Below are positions 42,831-52,406 of a stretch of DNA of 64,000 nt, in pieces. The translations under genes and the position numbers were made by a program. The notes beneath the pieces were generated by a model. It made no database searches, was not told where the DNA came from, and saw only the letters and a list, made by a program, of their open reading frames with translations. Source of the stretch: Caballeronia sp. dw_19 (lineage in GTDB: Bacteria > Pseudomonadota > Gammaproteobacteria > Burkholderiales > Burkholderiaceae); the NCBI RefSeq assembly GCF_018449515.1, contig NZ_JAAVUQ010000003.1:124001-188000 (forward strand), given 5' to 3'. The stretch's first letter is position 1; every line of letters begins with the position of its first letter.

Positions 42831-45074
42831 TTACGTGACGTGCCGGTCAGCTTTTGCGGTGCTTACGCTGGCAGCAGTGGGGAAAGGCCACGGCGGCGGT
42901 TCGCTGCGAGTGTCGGGGGACGCGCCTGTATCGTGAGGCGTGTTGTTGACGTATTCACCGCCCTCGTCTGCATCTGGTTCGGCGTCGGCATCACCATCCT
43001 CGCCACCCTGCGTCTCGCCTGCGCCGCTCCCGGCATCCGTGTTGTCTGCAGCGTCGTGGATATGCCATGAGGGTGCGGCAGGGATTTGGCGATCGGTGAG
43101 GATTTCCGGGACCCATGCGGCTTTCATGAGATGTAGTTCAGCGGCGGCAGCCGCGTCGGACTTCTTCATCTTGCCGAGGTCGGCGGCAATCTTCGGCGAC
43201 ACGGCGCTGGCGACGACCTCTGCGATGCGCGCCTTGCTGATGTGATCGAAATACGAGGCGCGCGTGGGCGTCCAGTACCGAGTCATGTCAAGGGTCAGTG
43301 CGCTCGCGAGCGCATTGATGGCGTGAGGCTTTTCGTCGCCCGCAATACCGTCAAGCAGCGCGCCGGTGCAGAAGGCGAGCAGGTCGAGCAGAGTCGTGCC
43401 GGGGTCCTGTTCGATCAGCCACGGCAGCAGGTCGGCGCGCCGCGCAGGGAGTTCGCGTCCCCAGCGCTCGCGCTGCGCCTCGATGAGACTCCACGCAGTG
43501 CTTGCGTGCAGATCGTCCGCCGCGCCGAGCAGACTGTCGCGGTTGCTCGTGCAGGACAGTTTCAGCGCATGTGGTGCGAAACGCGTCCCATATCCCTCCT
43601 GAAAGACTTCCGGAATCAGGTGTTGCAGGATGGCGGCGAGGGCGACGGTCGGCTGCGCGATCAGTTCCACGTGAACAGCGGCGGTACGGTGCGCGGTGAG
43701 GCGCTGGCAGAGCTTTGCGCTGTGAACCGGCTTCTCCTTCGCTTCGGGTTCCTCTGTCTTGCCGGATGCGCGTTCAGCGTCCGGCGTGCCGGTCACGGTC
43801 GCGCCTACCGCATCCAGTGCCGCGCTGTTCTCGCGGCGCACCAGACCCCTTTCAATGACCAGTTCGCCCTGCGGGCTGACCATCACGAATGCGCCCGCTT
43901 CGGCCATCTGCAGCGGGTCCCACGTCAACATGCTGCTTTCAAGTGTGATGAGGGCAGCGTTCACCCTGTCGATTTCGGCTTCGAGGCGTTCGCCTTCCTC
44001 GTAGGCGTTCTCGTCGTCCTCCGACAGTGCTTCGAACTTTTCGGCCAGTTCGTCCTGCTGCACGGTGAGTGCATCCAATGCTTGCTGTTCCTCATCGCTA
44101 AGGGGGCGTTGCACCGGTTGCAACCTGCCGTAGCGGTTCAGTTCGAACACGTCGCGCTCGACACGCTGTTCGGTCCAGCCCCAACCTTCGGCGCGGACTT
44201 CTTCGGCGGCCGCGTCGAGCTTCGCGGCGGCGAGGCGTTGCAGCAGTTCCGCGTCGGCAATGTATCCGGCGTTTTCGTCATCGCTGAAGAGATCACGACG
44301 AACGTATCCGCCTGCTGCCTCGTAGGTGTCGAGGCCGACGAAGTGCACGAGACGACTGCGGCTCGCGTCGATCTCGGTGCGCGTGATGGCTTGCCGCAGA
44401 TAATTGGGCTGGCGCTGCCACTCATTCGCGTCGAACCAGAGCCGTTCCTGCGTCTCGTGATCATCGGTCAGTGCGAGCGCCGACAACTGGTCGAGCGTGA
44501 TGGCGTCCTCGCGCAGCAGGGCGAGCAGTTTCGGGGAGGCGCTGGCGAGCTTCATACGTCGTCTGATCGTGATCGGCGCGGCCGAGAAAAGAGCGGCGAT
44601 GTAGTCGATGCTACGGCCTTCCTCGGCCAGCATCCGGTAGGCGCGCAGCACGTCGAACGGGTCGAGCCCTTCGCGTTCGCTGTTTTCGATCAGCGAAATG
44701 GCGAGGGCTTCACCTTCGCTGACGATGCGCACGGGGACCGGATAGTCGGCGGTGATGTCTTTCTGTTCGAACAGCAGGTCGAGTGCCGCCTCGCGGCGCT
44801 GCCCGGCACAGACTCCGTATTTGCGCTGCATGCCGCGCGAGCCCTTCATCTCGTGGATGACGAGGTTCTGCAGCAGGCCCTTTGCGCGGATACTGACCGC
44901 AAGGGCTGGAATACCCGTGAGCGGTTTCGTACGGGCATTGAGCGGCGAGGGATGCAGGCTGGAATAGGGCACGGTCACGACTGGCTGCTCGTTGCCAACA
45001 GTGGTTTCGAGTACCGGCGCGGTTTCGGTAGGGTCCGCCGTAATAACGGTCGTTTCGACTTCATGGGCTTGCAT
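42831..45074 (-). CDS. Large ParB/Spo0J-family protein
   Basis: In this 747-residue protein, residues 35-130 form the ParB/Srx N-terminal domain: VPYSSLHPSPLNARTKPLTG, VSIRAKGLLQNLVIHEM, YGVCAGQRREAALDLL with the CAGQRR motif, and ISLIENSEREGLDPFDVLRA. A helix-turn-helix region follows (SIDYIAALFSAAPITIRRRM). The remaining 500 residues are acidic and helical and much longer than in true partition ParBs. The ATG at 45074 has GGAG in front. Such large ParB proteins are common on ICEs and plasmids of proteobacteria beside DUF932 genes and may act in regulation or DNA processing rather than partition. Confidence 0.82.
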   Translation of the reverse strand: MQAHEVETTVITADPTETAPVLETTVGNEQPVVTVPYSSLHPSPLNARTKPLTGIPALAVSIRAKGLLQNLVIHEMKGSRGMQRKYGVCAGQRREAALDLLFEQKDITADYPVPVRIVSEGEALAISLIENSEREGLDPFDVLRAYRMLAEEGRSIDYIAALFSAAPITIRRRMKLASASPKLLALLREDAITLDQLSALALTDDHETQERLWFDANEWQRQPNYLRQAITRTEIDASRSRLVHFVGLDTYEAAGGYVRRDLFSDDENAGYIADAELLQRLAAAKLDAAAEEVRAEGWGWTEQRVERDVFELNRYGRLQPVQRPLSDEEQQALDALTVQQDELAEKFEALSEDDENAYEEGERLEAEIDRVNAALITLESSMLTWDPLQMAEAGAFVMVSPQGELVIERGLVRRENSAALDAVGATVTGTPDAERASGKTEEPEAKEKPVHSAKLCQRLTAHRTAAVHVELIAQPTVALAAILQHLIPEVFQEGYGTRFAPHALKLSCTSNRDSLLGAADDLHASTAWSLIEAQRERWGRELPARRADLLPWLIEQDPGTTLLDLLAFCTGALLDGIAGDEKPHAINALASALTLDMTRYWTPTRASYFDHISKARIAEVVASAVSPKIAADLGKMKKSDAAAAAELHLMKAAWVPEILTDRQIPAAPSWHIHDAADNTDAGSGAGETQGGEDGDADAEPDADEGGEYVNNTPHDTGASPDTRSEPPPWPFPTAASVSTAKADRHVT

Positions 45075-45209
45075 GATTGACTCCATAAAATGGAAAATGA
45101 AAGTACCGGGTCAGGGTGCTGCGGGATACCGTCAGGGCTTGACCCGGATAGGAGTCCTGATGGTAAGAACCGGAATCCGGGCGGCAATGCGCTGCCGCCC
45201 GTGCCGTGC

Positions 45210-46043
45210 TTACGCCTTTATCTGGCGCATTGCGTCCGCGAGCATCCACAGCGCGCGGTTCAGTTTCACGTTCTGGTCGATACCGGTGACGGGACGGGTG
45301 AACATGGCGCGTCCGTTGCGCGAGCGCCCGTGCAGGCCGCCTTTCGTGAGCGATTCCTGTATGCGATTAAAAACGGTCCAGAGATCGTCGCGGCGGTCCT
45401 CGAAGCGGCGCGGGGCGAGCAACTGGCTTTCGGTGATCGGGGCGGGCGCTTCCGTGTCAGTCGGGTCATAGCGCAGCGCGAGAGCGGAGCGGGCGAGGGC
45501 GTGCTGTTCGTCGCGGGTGAGCGTCACGGCGCGCATGCCGTCCTTCTGTTCGCGGATCAGGTCGAACCCGTCGACCACGTCGAACGCGCCGTTGATGACG
45601 TTCTGCACGATATTGCCTTTGTGGGGCACACGCACCTCGCCAATGGTTTCGCCCGCAACCATGCCGTTCTGGCAAACAAATCGGTAGACGCCACCGAGCA
45701 GGTGAAAACTGCTGGAGCCGTCGTGCGAATTGAGGAGGATGATTTCGTTGACGTCGTCACCGTTTATCTCACTCGCGGGGCGCATGCGGATCAGATGTTT
45801 TGTGAATTCGCGCTTGTCCTGATCGCGCACGCGGGTCTGGCAGACCATGAAGGGCTGGAAGCCTTCGTTGCGCAGGCCACGTAGCATATCGATGGTGGGG
45901 ATATAGGTGTAGCGCTCCGAGCGGCTTTGATGCTTGCCATCGGCAAAGATGGAGGGGGCGACGCGACGGATCTGGTCATCCGACAGCGGTGAATCGGCGC
46001 GGAGCATCGGGGCGTCGTAACGGAAAGAGGAAGCGAGTTGCAT
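45210..46043 (-). CDS. DUF932-domain protein
   Basis: This 277-residue protein starts at the ATG at 46043 with GGAG in front. Typical DUF932/LGT segments are YTYIPTIDMLRGLRNEGFQP, FMVCQTRVRDQDKREFTKHL, EIILLNSHDGSSSFHLLGGV, YRFVCQNGMV and EVRVPHKGNIVQNVINGAFD. The family is widespread on plasmids and ICEs next to large ParB genes, and some relatives are antirestriction-like, but its function is not settled. It lies upstream of the ParB-like gene in the same direction with a 135-bp gap. Confidence 0.82.
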   Translation of the reverse strand: MQLASSFRYDAPMLRADSPLSDDQIRRVAPSIFADGKHQSRSERYTYIPTIDMLRGLRNEGFQPFMVCQTRVRDQDKREFTKHLIRMRPASEINGDDVNEIILLNSHDGSSSFHLLGGVYRFVCQNGMVAGETIGEVRVPHKGNIVQNVINGAFDVVDGFDLIREQKDGMRAVTLTRDEQHALARSALALRYDPTDTEAPAPITESQLLAPRRFEDRRDDLWTVFNRIQESLTKGGLHGRSRNGRAMFTRPVTGIDQNVKLNRALWMLADAMRQIKA

Positions 46044-47267
46044 GGCAATCTCCACATCGAAAACAAAGGGTTGAACGGTGTTGCGCTGACCGGGCTCCAA
46101 GATTCCGCCCGCCGCGTAGGGGTTGGTTTCATCCTGGTCGAAGCCGGGGTTGGCTTTGCTGCCGCCAGTCTCCTGAGTTCGCGCCCGTGCGACTGAAGGA
46201 GCCGGCGCCGGGTGGATGTCAAGGAAAGAAGAGAGGGGTTGGTGCGGGACGGAGCGCAGCGCAGGACACGGCCCCGAACGCCTTGACAGACGCACGGAGT
46301 TGGCTACGGTCGCGGGTTAGGGCGGGAACGGTGGAGGCTGGTGGTTGCGAAGCGGATCGTGTTCGACCGGAATGAAACGCCGCGCGGCGAGCGCGGAGAT
46401 GGGGCCGCTTTGTGGCCCCATCTGACTGGGCATTTCGGGGTGCGCCAGGGATTGATGCCCGCAGGGGCGAGACGCGGTACGCGGCTCGATGCCTTGCACG
46501 AAAGCCCGGTCCCCGTAGCGCAGCGCAGGGGAGGCGCTCTAAGGGGGCACCGCGGCTGGAACTTAGATCGCAATGCTCTCCGCTACCGAGGCAACTCCGC
46601 TTGTTCAGGACCTTTGAACGGACGAATCTTGAACAGGGGAATAGATATACCGATGGTTAGGGAGGGCGGATCACAGCGCCGCGTGATAGACGGTGGGGAC
46701 AGTTGGATCGGATGATCGAAGCTAAGACGATGACGAGCAACGGCGGATCTCGCCGTGTGTGTCTTTGCGCAAGGAATCGTTAATCGGCGATAAGTCAATC
46801 ATCGCGTACACCTGTCGATGAAATATGCATCTCTGCCTTGGGTATCATCGCCCTCTGCATGCGCCGTAGTCCCTGAGGCCTTTTTCTTACGAATCTCGAT
46901 GTGAAAAACCGTTAGGAGCTAGAAACACAGCGGACGATTTATTCCAGCTGTCCGGCCTGCAGCAAATCGATGGCGATGCATAACAACAGGCTGGAAGCAG
47001 ATGTATTATGCAAGGCCGCATCCAGCGTGAGAGATCACGATTTTTGTGCGATACATCAGGTTCATAGTTGTTCGGCCCACGCACAGATATATAATTCTCC
47101 GGGTTTCGGTTGGGTCGAGACATCATTGCTCCGGACACCCTTCAAGTTTTCCGATCATGGTGCCGATAACAGGGATACCGTAGGTATCGACTATCTTGCG
47201 GGTAGGTTTATCCGTCGGTGACTGAGAGCGCCCGGCGGTTCAAGCGGTAAGATGACAAATTAGAAGA
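46044..47267. other. 1.2-kb region without a supported gene, with a GC-rich structured segment
   Basis: Positions 46300-46620 are GC-rich and open in frames on both strands, which gives spurious-looking arginine-rich peptides. A strong hairpin GATGGGGCC-GCTTTGT-GGCCCCATC lies at 46398-46422. It could be a structured leader RNA of the DUF932/ParB transcript (which runs on the minus strand) or an independent small RNA. Positions 46620-47267 have lower GC and contain nothing I can name. Confidence 0.35.
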
Positions 47268-47387
47268 ATGGCTATGACATTAAGACCGAATCTGAAGCCG
47301 TTTCCCTTCACGGAAAACTCCGGTGGAGCGGTTGCCAGCAGCCAGAAAATGCGAACACAAGCAATGGCTCGGGGGGCAAATAGGTGA
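47268..47387 (+). CDS. 39-residue upstream ORF overlapping the helicase start
   Basis: An ATG at 47268, preceded by AGAAG, opens a 39-codon frame (MAMTLRPNLKPFPF...) whose TGA overlaps the GTG start of the helicase gene (GTGA). An overlap of this form is usual for translationally coupled genes, so the frame may be a leader peptide that drives helicase translation. No domain can be recognised, and it may be just an accidental frame. Confidence 0.4.
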   Translation: MAMTLRPNLKPFPFTENSGGAVASSQKMRTQAMARGANR

Positions 47388-49750
47388 TTACCATTGACGA
47401 ATTTTTGCATGCTGTCCGGTCAGTTTTGTCCCGGCAATTAAACGATCCTCAACTCGAATGCGTCCGCCACCCTCAAATGCCTGCGCTGATGATCGTTGCA
47501 GGGCCGGGTTCCGGTAAAACCACTGTACTGGTTCTTCGGGCATTGCGGCACGTGCTGGTGGATGGAATGTCTCCGGACTCAGTAGTTATCACGACTTTCA
47601 CACGCAAAGCGGCTGCTGAGTTGTCCAGCCGGCTGATCGGTTGGGGTCTCAAACTCGTCAGTCACTTCCACGAAGCTGCTACGCTTTCCGGGAACGCGGA
47701 GCAAGAGAGTTGGCTTGCCGGTCTGGACATCAACGCCATCCAGGCCGGTACGCTCGACAGCTTTTGCCAGTTATGGTTGGGCAATACCCGGCAAGTCGGA
47801 TCGCCGACACCGGTTATGCTGGAAGAGTTCGCTGCTAACTTTGTGTATCGCAGGAAAGTGTTCGCTCCTATCTACCGGGCGGGCCATCAAGCGACGCTGG
47901 ACCCGTATCTGGCGCAATACAACTTCGAGCAGCAAACTCCTCGAAACCAGGCGCAGGCGGGGGATTTATCGATTTCAGTCAACAATCGGTTGATTCAGGA
48001 TCTGGTGAATATTGGGGCTTACAGTTCAAGCACGACGGCGCAGCAAACTCAAGCCAGTTTGCTTGCCAGCTATCGGCAGCATCTCCAAAGCCAGCAAATG
48101 TTCGACTTCTCGCTATGTGCTGAGCGCATTCTTGCGGGGTTGACGGCCGGTACCTTATATCCAGAGTTAACGCCGATTCGCGCGCTCCTCGTGGACGAGT
48201 ACCAGGATACTAATCCGCTGCAGGAAGCGATTTATTACGAACTTGTCCGGCAGTCGGCGTGCGCTTTCTCAGTTGTCGGTGATGACGACCAGGCGCTGTA
48301 CAGGTTTCGGGGCGCTACAGTCGAACTTTTTACCAATTTCCAATCTAGATATTCAACTGCGATCCCTGGTTCAACCAGCCATCTTGTCTACCTGATTACT
48401 AATCACCGTTCAACCCCCGAAATTGTTCAACTGTTCAATGAATTCGCCCAGCATGACGCGCGCTTCGCAGCGGCGCGCGTGGTGGGCAAGCCGGCCATTG
48501 CACCGTTTAACCCGAGTCGCGGAATTCCGGTACTTGGGATGTTTCGGGACTCGATGACGGACTTGGCGACTGACCTGTCTCAACTGCTACTGGACGTGTT
48601 TCAAGGAGCGGGAAGGCCAATCCCAAACACTGATGTTACCTTGCGGGCAAGCGCAGAGGGCGGAGCGATTGGGGACGCTGTTTTCCTCGCATCGAGCGTG
48701 CGCGAGTATAAGGACGATAATCAAGGGGGGCTTGTCGAACGTTTGCCCGCTCAGCTTCGTCGGCATCTTGAAGGGGCGGGTCTCGGTGTGTTTAACCCCC
48801 GTGGGCAGGACCTTCGCGATATTGAAAACGTCCAGCGACTTTTAGGGTTGGTGCTGCTGTGCCTCGATCCTTCCGATTGCATAGAAGCAGGGATGTATCT
48901 TCAGCGTGACACGCAGCGATATGTTCCTCAATGGAGAACAGCCGCACAAGCCTTTATCGCATCGAATCCGGCGCCCAGTAAAGCGGGCAACTCTCTGGCG
49001 AGCTACGTCAACGGATGGCGTATACGCAAAGCAAGCACCGGCACCTGGCCTGATGAGATCCCTCTGCTGGATCTTCTGTACAAACTGATCGTTTGGTTTC
49101 CAGAGTTTCAGAGAGATCCAGAGCATCTGGTCTACCTCGAAGCCATCATGCGATGCGTTGTGCAAGGCGCTCACTATTCTGCCTACGGATTTGCGGTCCT
49201 TGATGTTGCACCGCATGACCAACGTAGTCGCTCCGTTGTGGTGGCAGATTTGCTGTCTCCTATCGCAGAGAAGCTGATCGAGATTGACGAGGATTTGCTA
49301 TTTGCTGTACCGCGAAACCGGCTCAGCATCATGACGATCCACCAATCGAAAGGTTTGGAATACCCACTCGTCATTGTGGATGTCGGCTCTGAATTCAAGA
49401 CTAACCACGCGAAACAAGCGTTTCGCCGGTTTCCGCGAGATCCTTCCAACACCGTTTTGATGGAGTCGGCCCTTGCGCCATACACTGCCGTCGGCGCTGT
49501 TCGGACGGTGCGTAGTGACCTCGATCGGACGTTTGATGATCTGATGCGCCTCTACTACGTGGCTTATAGCCGTGCTCAAGTCGCTCTGTTGCTTGTTGGT
49601 CTGACCAAGAGCATTGAGTATCGGACGACAGTGCAAAACATTGCTACGTTCTGGACGCGGGACGGTTCATGGGCGTGGAGAAGTAACAATCCCCCGCTAA
49701 AAAGCGGTACGCCGACTCGGCCAGAACGCATGCCGCTAACCCTGCTTTAG
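47384..49750 (+). CDS. UvrD/Rep-like superfamily 1 DNA helicase
   Basis: This 788-residue helicase has a GTG start. Motifs seen are MIVAGPGSGKTTVLVLRAL (I, Walker A at 40-46), VVITTFTRKAAAELSSRL (Ia), ALLVDEYQDTNPLQEAI (II), FSVVGDDDQALYRFRGA (III), LITNHRST (IV), LSIMTIHQSKGLEYPLVIV (V) and LYYVAYSRAQVALLLVGLT (VI). All SF1A motifs are intact. A PD-(D/E)XK nuclease gene follows ten bases later. Together they resemble the halves of AddAB-type helicase-nucleases and probably form the DNA-degrading arm of the deazaguanine island downstream. Confidence 0.92.
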   Translation: MITIDEFLHAVRSVLSRQLNDPQLECVRHPQMPALMIVAGPGSGKTTVLVLRALRHVLVDGMSPDSVVITTFTRKAAAELSSRLIGWGLKLVSHFHEAATLSGNAEQESWLAGLDINAIQAGTLDSFCQLWLGNTRQVGSPTPVMLEEFAANFVYRRKVFAPIYRAGHQATLDPYLAQYNFEQQTPRNQAQAGDLSISVNNRLIQDLVNIGAYSSSTTAQQTQASLLASYRQHLQSQQMFDFSLCAERILAGLTAGTLYPELTPIRALLVDEYQDTNPLQEAIYYELVRQSACAFSVVGDDDQALYRFRGATVELFTNFQSRYSTAIPGSTSHLVYLITNHRSTPEIVQLFNEFAQHDARFAAARVVGKPAIAPFNPSRGIPVLGMFRDSMTDLATDLSQLLLDVFQGAGRPIPNTDVTLRASAEGGAIGDAVFLASSVREYKDDNQGGLVERLPAQLRRHLEGAGLGVFNPRGQDLRDIENVQRLLGLVLLCLDPSDCIEAGMYLQRDTQRYVPQWRTAAQAFIASNPAPSKAGNSLASYVNGWRIRKASTGTWPDEIPLLDLLYKLIVWFPEFQRDPEHLVYLEAIMRCVVQGAHYSAYGFAVLDVAPHDQRSRSVVVADLLSPIAEKLIEIDEDLLFAVPRNRLSIMTIHQSKGLEYPLVIVDVGSEFKTNHAKQAFRRFPRDPSNTVLMESALAPYTAVGAVRTVRSDLDRTFDDLMRLYYVAYSRAQVALLLVGLTKSIEYRTTVQNIATFWTRDGSWAWRSNNPPLKSGTPTRPERMPLTLL

Positions 49751-49759
49751 GGAAATCTT

Positions 49760-50959
49760 ATGACACTTGATGCTCGTCACGAGCCGACGACTATCCCAAG
49801 CTACAGCTTGACAGGTGACCTGCTGTCGTTTCTGCGTTGTGGGCTTCAGTACCGCTATCAAAACGGTAGTGCGTTGCCGCCCGCGCGGCCGGTTCAATTG
49901 TGGTTCGGCGAGTTTATTCACGGCGTAATGGAAATGGCGTACACGCTGTGGAAACAGCGCGGCATCCCCCTTCCCTGGCCCTCGACCGAAATCGAATGGA
50001 CCGACCGCGAGGCTGGCAAAGGGCTTCCGGAGCACGACATCGGCGAGATTGGGCGTCGTGTCGAAGCAGTGCTTGCCATTCAAGGGAAGATTCCACGAAA
50101 CGGAGATGCACGAAGAACTGCGTATGCACGCGCCACCGAAGCTATTAACCTTATTGGCCCTCATCTGTTTCCGCTTGTTGTATTCGCGGAAGAACCACTG
50201 GCAGGTTCTCGGCCGCTGCCTGGCGGAGGGACCGTAGCGGGTCTTCGCGCAGAACGGTACGGCGTAACGGGCGTGGCCGACGTCCTTACAAATATCAGCC
50301 TAAGCCAAGTGCCGGCAGACAATCTGATACGAGCAGCGATCGAGAAGGCATTGATTAGCCAAGGCATCACTTTGCCGCCGGAATTTGAGGTGATCGTGGA
50401 CTATAAGGGCGCGGCGCGCCCGGATGTCGGATTCGAGCAAAAGCACTATTGGCAGCAGCATGACTGGCAAATTCAGATGTACGCGTGGTTACGCGCTCGC
50501 AAAGTCGAGGCCAAGCCGGTCATCGCAGGAATCGTGCTTTACGTGAACGAGTTAATGCCTAGCACGACCGATGTAATCGGGCTACGAGGGCAGGTCAAGG
50601 CTGGGCGTACTGATGTCTTACCCGTTCGAGGGAGCGAGGACTATTACGTTCTTACAACGGCGCGATCGGGTTCGGGTGCTGGCCATGAGTTAAGCGAGTC
50701 GTTCCGGATCCAGCGGGCATTGAGAGTTATCCCGGTCACACCAGCCAGTATTCAGGCAGCCGGGCAGGCATTTGACAGCGTTGTCGTCGATATCGAGCAG
50801 CGTATTTCGCAGGAAATTGCACTGGGGGATATATCGCAAGCTTGGCATCCATCCTGCGAAGACGCTGATACATGCGTTGCGTGTGATTCGAGATACTTCT
50901 GCGCTCGTCCACATGGAAAGAATGCATCGTATGTAATCGAACCCCCGCCGGTGCCGTGA
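49760..50959 (+). CDS. PD-(D/E)XK nuclease with predicted [4Fe-4S] cluster (Cas4/AddB-like)
   Basis: In this 399-residue protein, catalytic residues are seen in YGVTGVADVLTN (D174) and FEVIVDYKGAARP (D214 and K216), with QHDWQIQMYAWLRARK as the Q-motif after them. One Cys near the N-terminus (C27, SFLRCGLQYRY) and a C-terminal group (C366, C372, C375, C381; CEDADTCVACDSRYFC) form the cluster-binding pattern of Cas4 and AddB. It follows the helicase gene by ten bases, so a helicase-nuclease pair is the natural reading. It probably works as a single-strand exonuclease. Confidence 0.87.
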   Translation: MTLDARHEPTTIPSYSLTGDLLSFLRCGLQYRYQNGSALPPARPVQLWFGEFIHGVMEMAYTLWKQRGIPLPWPSTEIEWTDREAGKGLPEHDIGEIGRRVEAVLAIQGKIPRNGDARRTAYARATEAINLIGPHLFPLVVFAEEPLAGSRPLPGGGTVAGLRAERYGVTGVADVLTNISLSQVPADNLIRAAIEKALISQGITLPPEFEVIVDYKGAARPDVGFEQKHYWQQHDWQIQMYAWLRARKVEAKPVIAGIVLYVNELMPSTTDVIGLRGQVKAGRTDVLPVRGSEDYYVLTTARSGSGAGHELSESFRIQRALRVIPVTPASIQAAGQAFDSVVVDIEQRISQEIALGDISQAWHPSCEDADTCVACDSRYFCARPHGKNASYVIEPPPVP

Positions 50960-51488
50960 TTCACGGACTGCTTCGCGACCATTGCCTATCTGCGAAAAGA
51001 GCGGGATTTTATTTCACGCTGATGTAATCATGCGCTTCATTTGTTAGTCATCGACGATCCACGACGGCAATTCTGCCATCAATCGAACTGGATACAGGGC
51101 GAGTTCGTCCTGTAATAGGCAAGACGCGAAACCGCGATTAGCTAAAAGTGTGTCGCTGAAGCACAAAACACCATCGTGTCACCGCGATGTCGCGATTGCG
51201 TTTTGGACCCAGGCATCGCTTTTCTCTGGTTCTTCATCTGCCAGCATACAAACGCAAGGCAGTCGCCCCTGGGCGCCCAGGCTGACCCTTCCGTCCCCTT
51301 TTTCTTCTACTCGGCCCTGCTTGCTCTTGGCATGGACTTGCGTCGCCAATTTGGGGACCACCGATTGGCGGAAGGCTCAAACTGCGTCAGCGCGATTGGG
51401 CCGACGCTGCCATAGTTGTTGTGGTACGTGACAACAACACCTTCTTGATCGATAATTGCAGTTATTCAAACGTGCAGTTTTTCAGCCG
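50960..51488. other. Intergenic region upstream of the DpdA-like operon
   Basis: No supported gene. A 79-codon plus-strand frame at 51176-51415 has some protein-like stretches but no family resemblance. The right edge carries three copies of TGCAGTT at 51457, 51473 and 51490 (16 and 17 bp apart). They could be a regulatory array at the promoter of the operon starting at 51489. Confidence 0.35.
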
Positions 51489-52406
51489 ATGCAGTTAATT
51501 GCTCTTGTAAATTGCAGTGCCAAAAAAACTGCGCCTGTCGACGCCGGACTCAGGGCGTCCTCGCTGTCGAGATCTTCGCTTTGGGAGATCTCGGCTGAGT
51601 GGCACGCACGCGTCGAGCGCGCCGGAGTTCACGTCCGCGCAGACAAGCTTTATAGCGGTCGAGGATTCGAAATCGCGAAGAGGGCAGCTCAGACGGCGGG
51701 CGAGCATTTCTACGTGCTGTCTGCGGGAATGGGGCTTGTGAGGAATGACATACCGATTCCTTCCTACAGCCTGTCAGTCAGCCGTGGCGGCCAAGATAGC
51801 ATTCTGGGTCAAGCGACTGGTCGTTCTCGATTTGGCGCGCACGATTGGTGGCACGCTGTCCACGCGACGCAAGGAAGGATAAAACCCATCGGTGCGTTGC
51901 TACGGCGTCGGCCTGACGCGTTGATTATCATCGCAGCGACGGGGCCGTATCTCGAGATGATCGGCGATGAACTCGCTGATTTGCCAGATCGGCTATGTGC
52001 CCGAGTTCGGATCGTTGGGGTTAAAAACGCCACCTTGACGAGTACTCGATTACGGCCTCTGGTCATGCCTTACGACGCGCGACTAAACGACCCGAGCCTT
52101 GTGCTGAGAGGCACGGAGTTCGATTATCCGGCGAGAGCGCTCACGCATTTCGTTCATTTGCTGCGTCGGGACAAGGGAATCCAAACAGTCGAGGATCATG
52201 CCCGACGGGTTCGCTTGTCGCTAGCACATCTTTTTGCGCCACAGCGAGTCGTGCGGCAACGTATTGACGACAATTTTCTTTGTTGCGCGATCGATACTTT
52301 CAAGCGTGACGGAGTATCAAAGAGTCGCGCACTAGACACACTTCGAAATGTAATGGGGCTTGCCTGTGAGCAGCATCGATTCTCGGACGCCTGGAAAAAT
52401 GAATGA
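51489..52406 (+). CDS. YaaA/DUF6884-like protein, first gene of the DpdA operon
   Basis: This 305-residue protein starts at the ATG at 51489, since the frame upstream opens only with TTG. LIALVNCSAKKTAP, ADKLYSGRGFEIAKRAA, FYVLSAGMGLV and IPIPSYSLSV reproduce the order of the YaaA/DUF6884 motifs (C..K, LY.S..F, LSA..GL, P.Y). In classical dpd clusters the enzyme turning DNA-bound preQ0 to its amide, DpdC, has as I recall a YaaA (DUF328)-like domain, so this may be its counterpart here. It overlaps the next gene by ATGA. The C-terminal half (residues 170-305) is unassigned. Confidence 0.62.
   Translation: MQLIALVNCSAKKTAPVDAGLRASSLSRSSLWEISAEWHARVERAGVHVRADKLYSGRGFEIAKRAAQTAGEHFYVLSAGMGLVRNDIPIPSYSLSVSRGGQDSILGQATGRSRFGAHDWWHAVHATQGRIKPIGALLRRRPDALIIIAATGPYLEMIGDELADLPDRLCARVRIVGVKNATLTSTRLRPLVMPYDARLNDPSLVLRGTEFDYPARALTHFVHLLRRDKGIQTVEDHARRVRLSLAHLFAPQRVVRQRIDDNFLCCAIDTFKRDGVSKSRALDTLRNVMGLACEQHRFSDAWKNE

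Noticed and set aside
43242..45080. Long plus-strand frame of 612 codons
   Set aside because: It is the antisense of the ParB-like gene. Its composition is unnatural and no motif is visible, while the minus strand shows a clear ParB domain.
46341..46715. Plus-strand frame of 124 codons and opposing minus-strand frames
   Set aside because: Open frames on both strands in a GC-rich structured stretch, with arginine-rich translation. Not supported as a protein gene.
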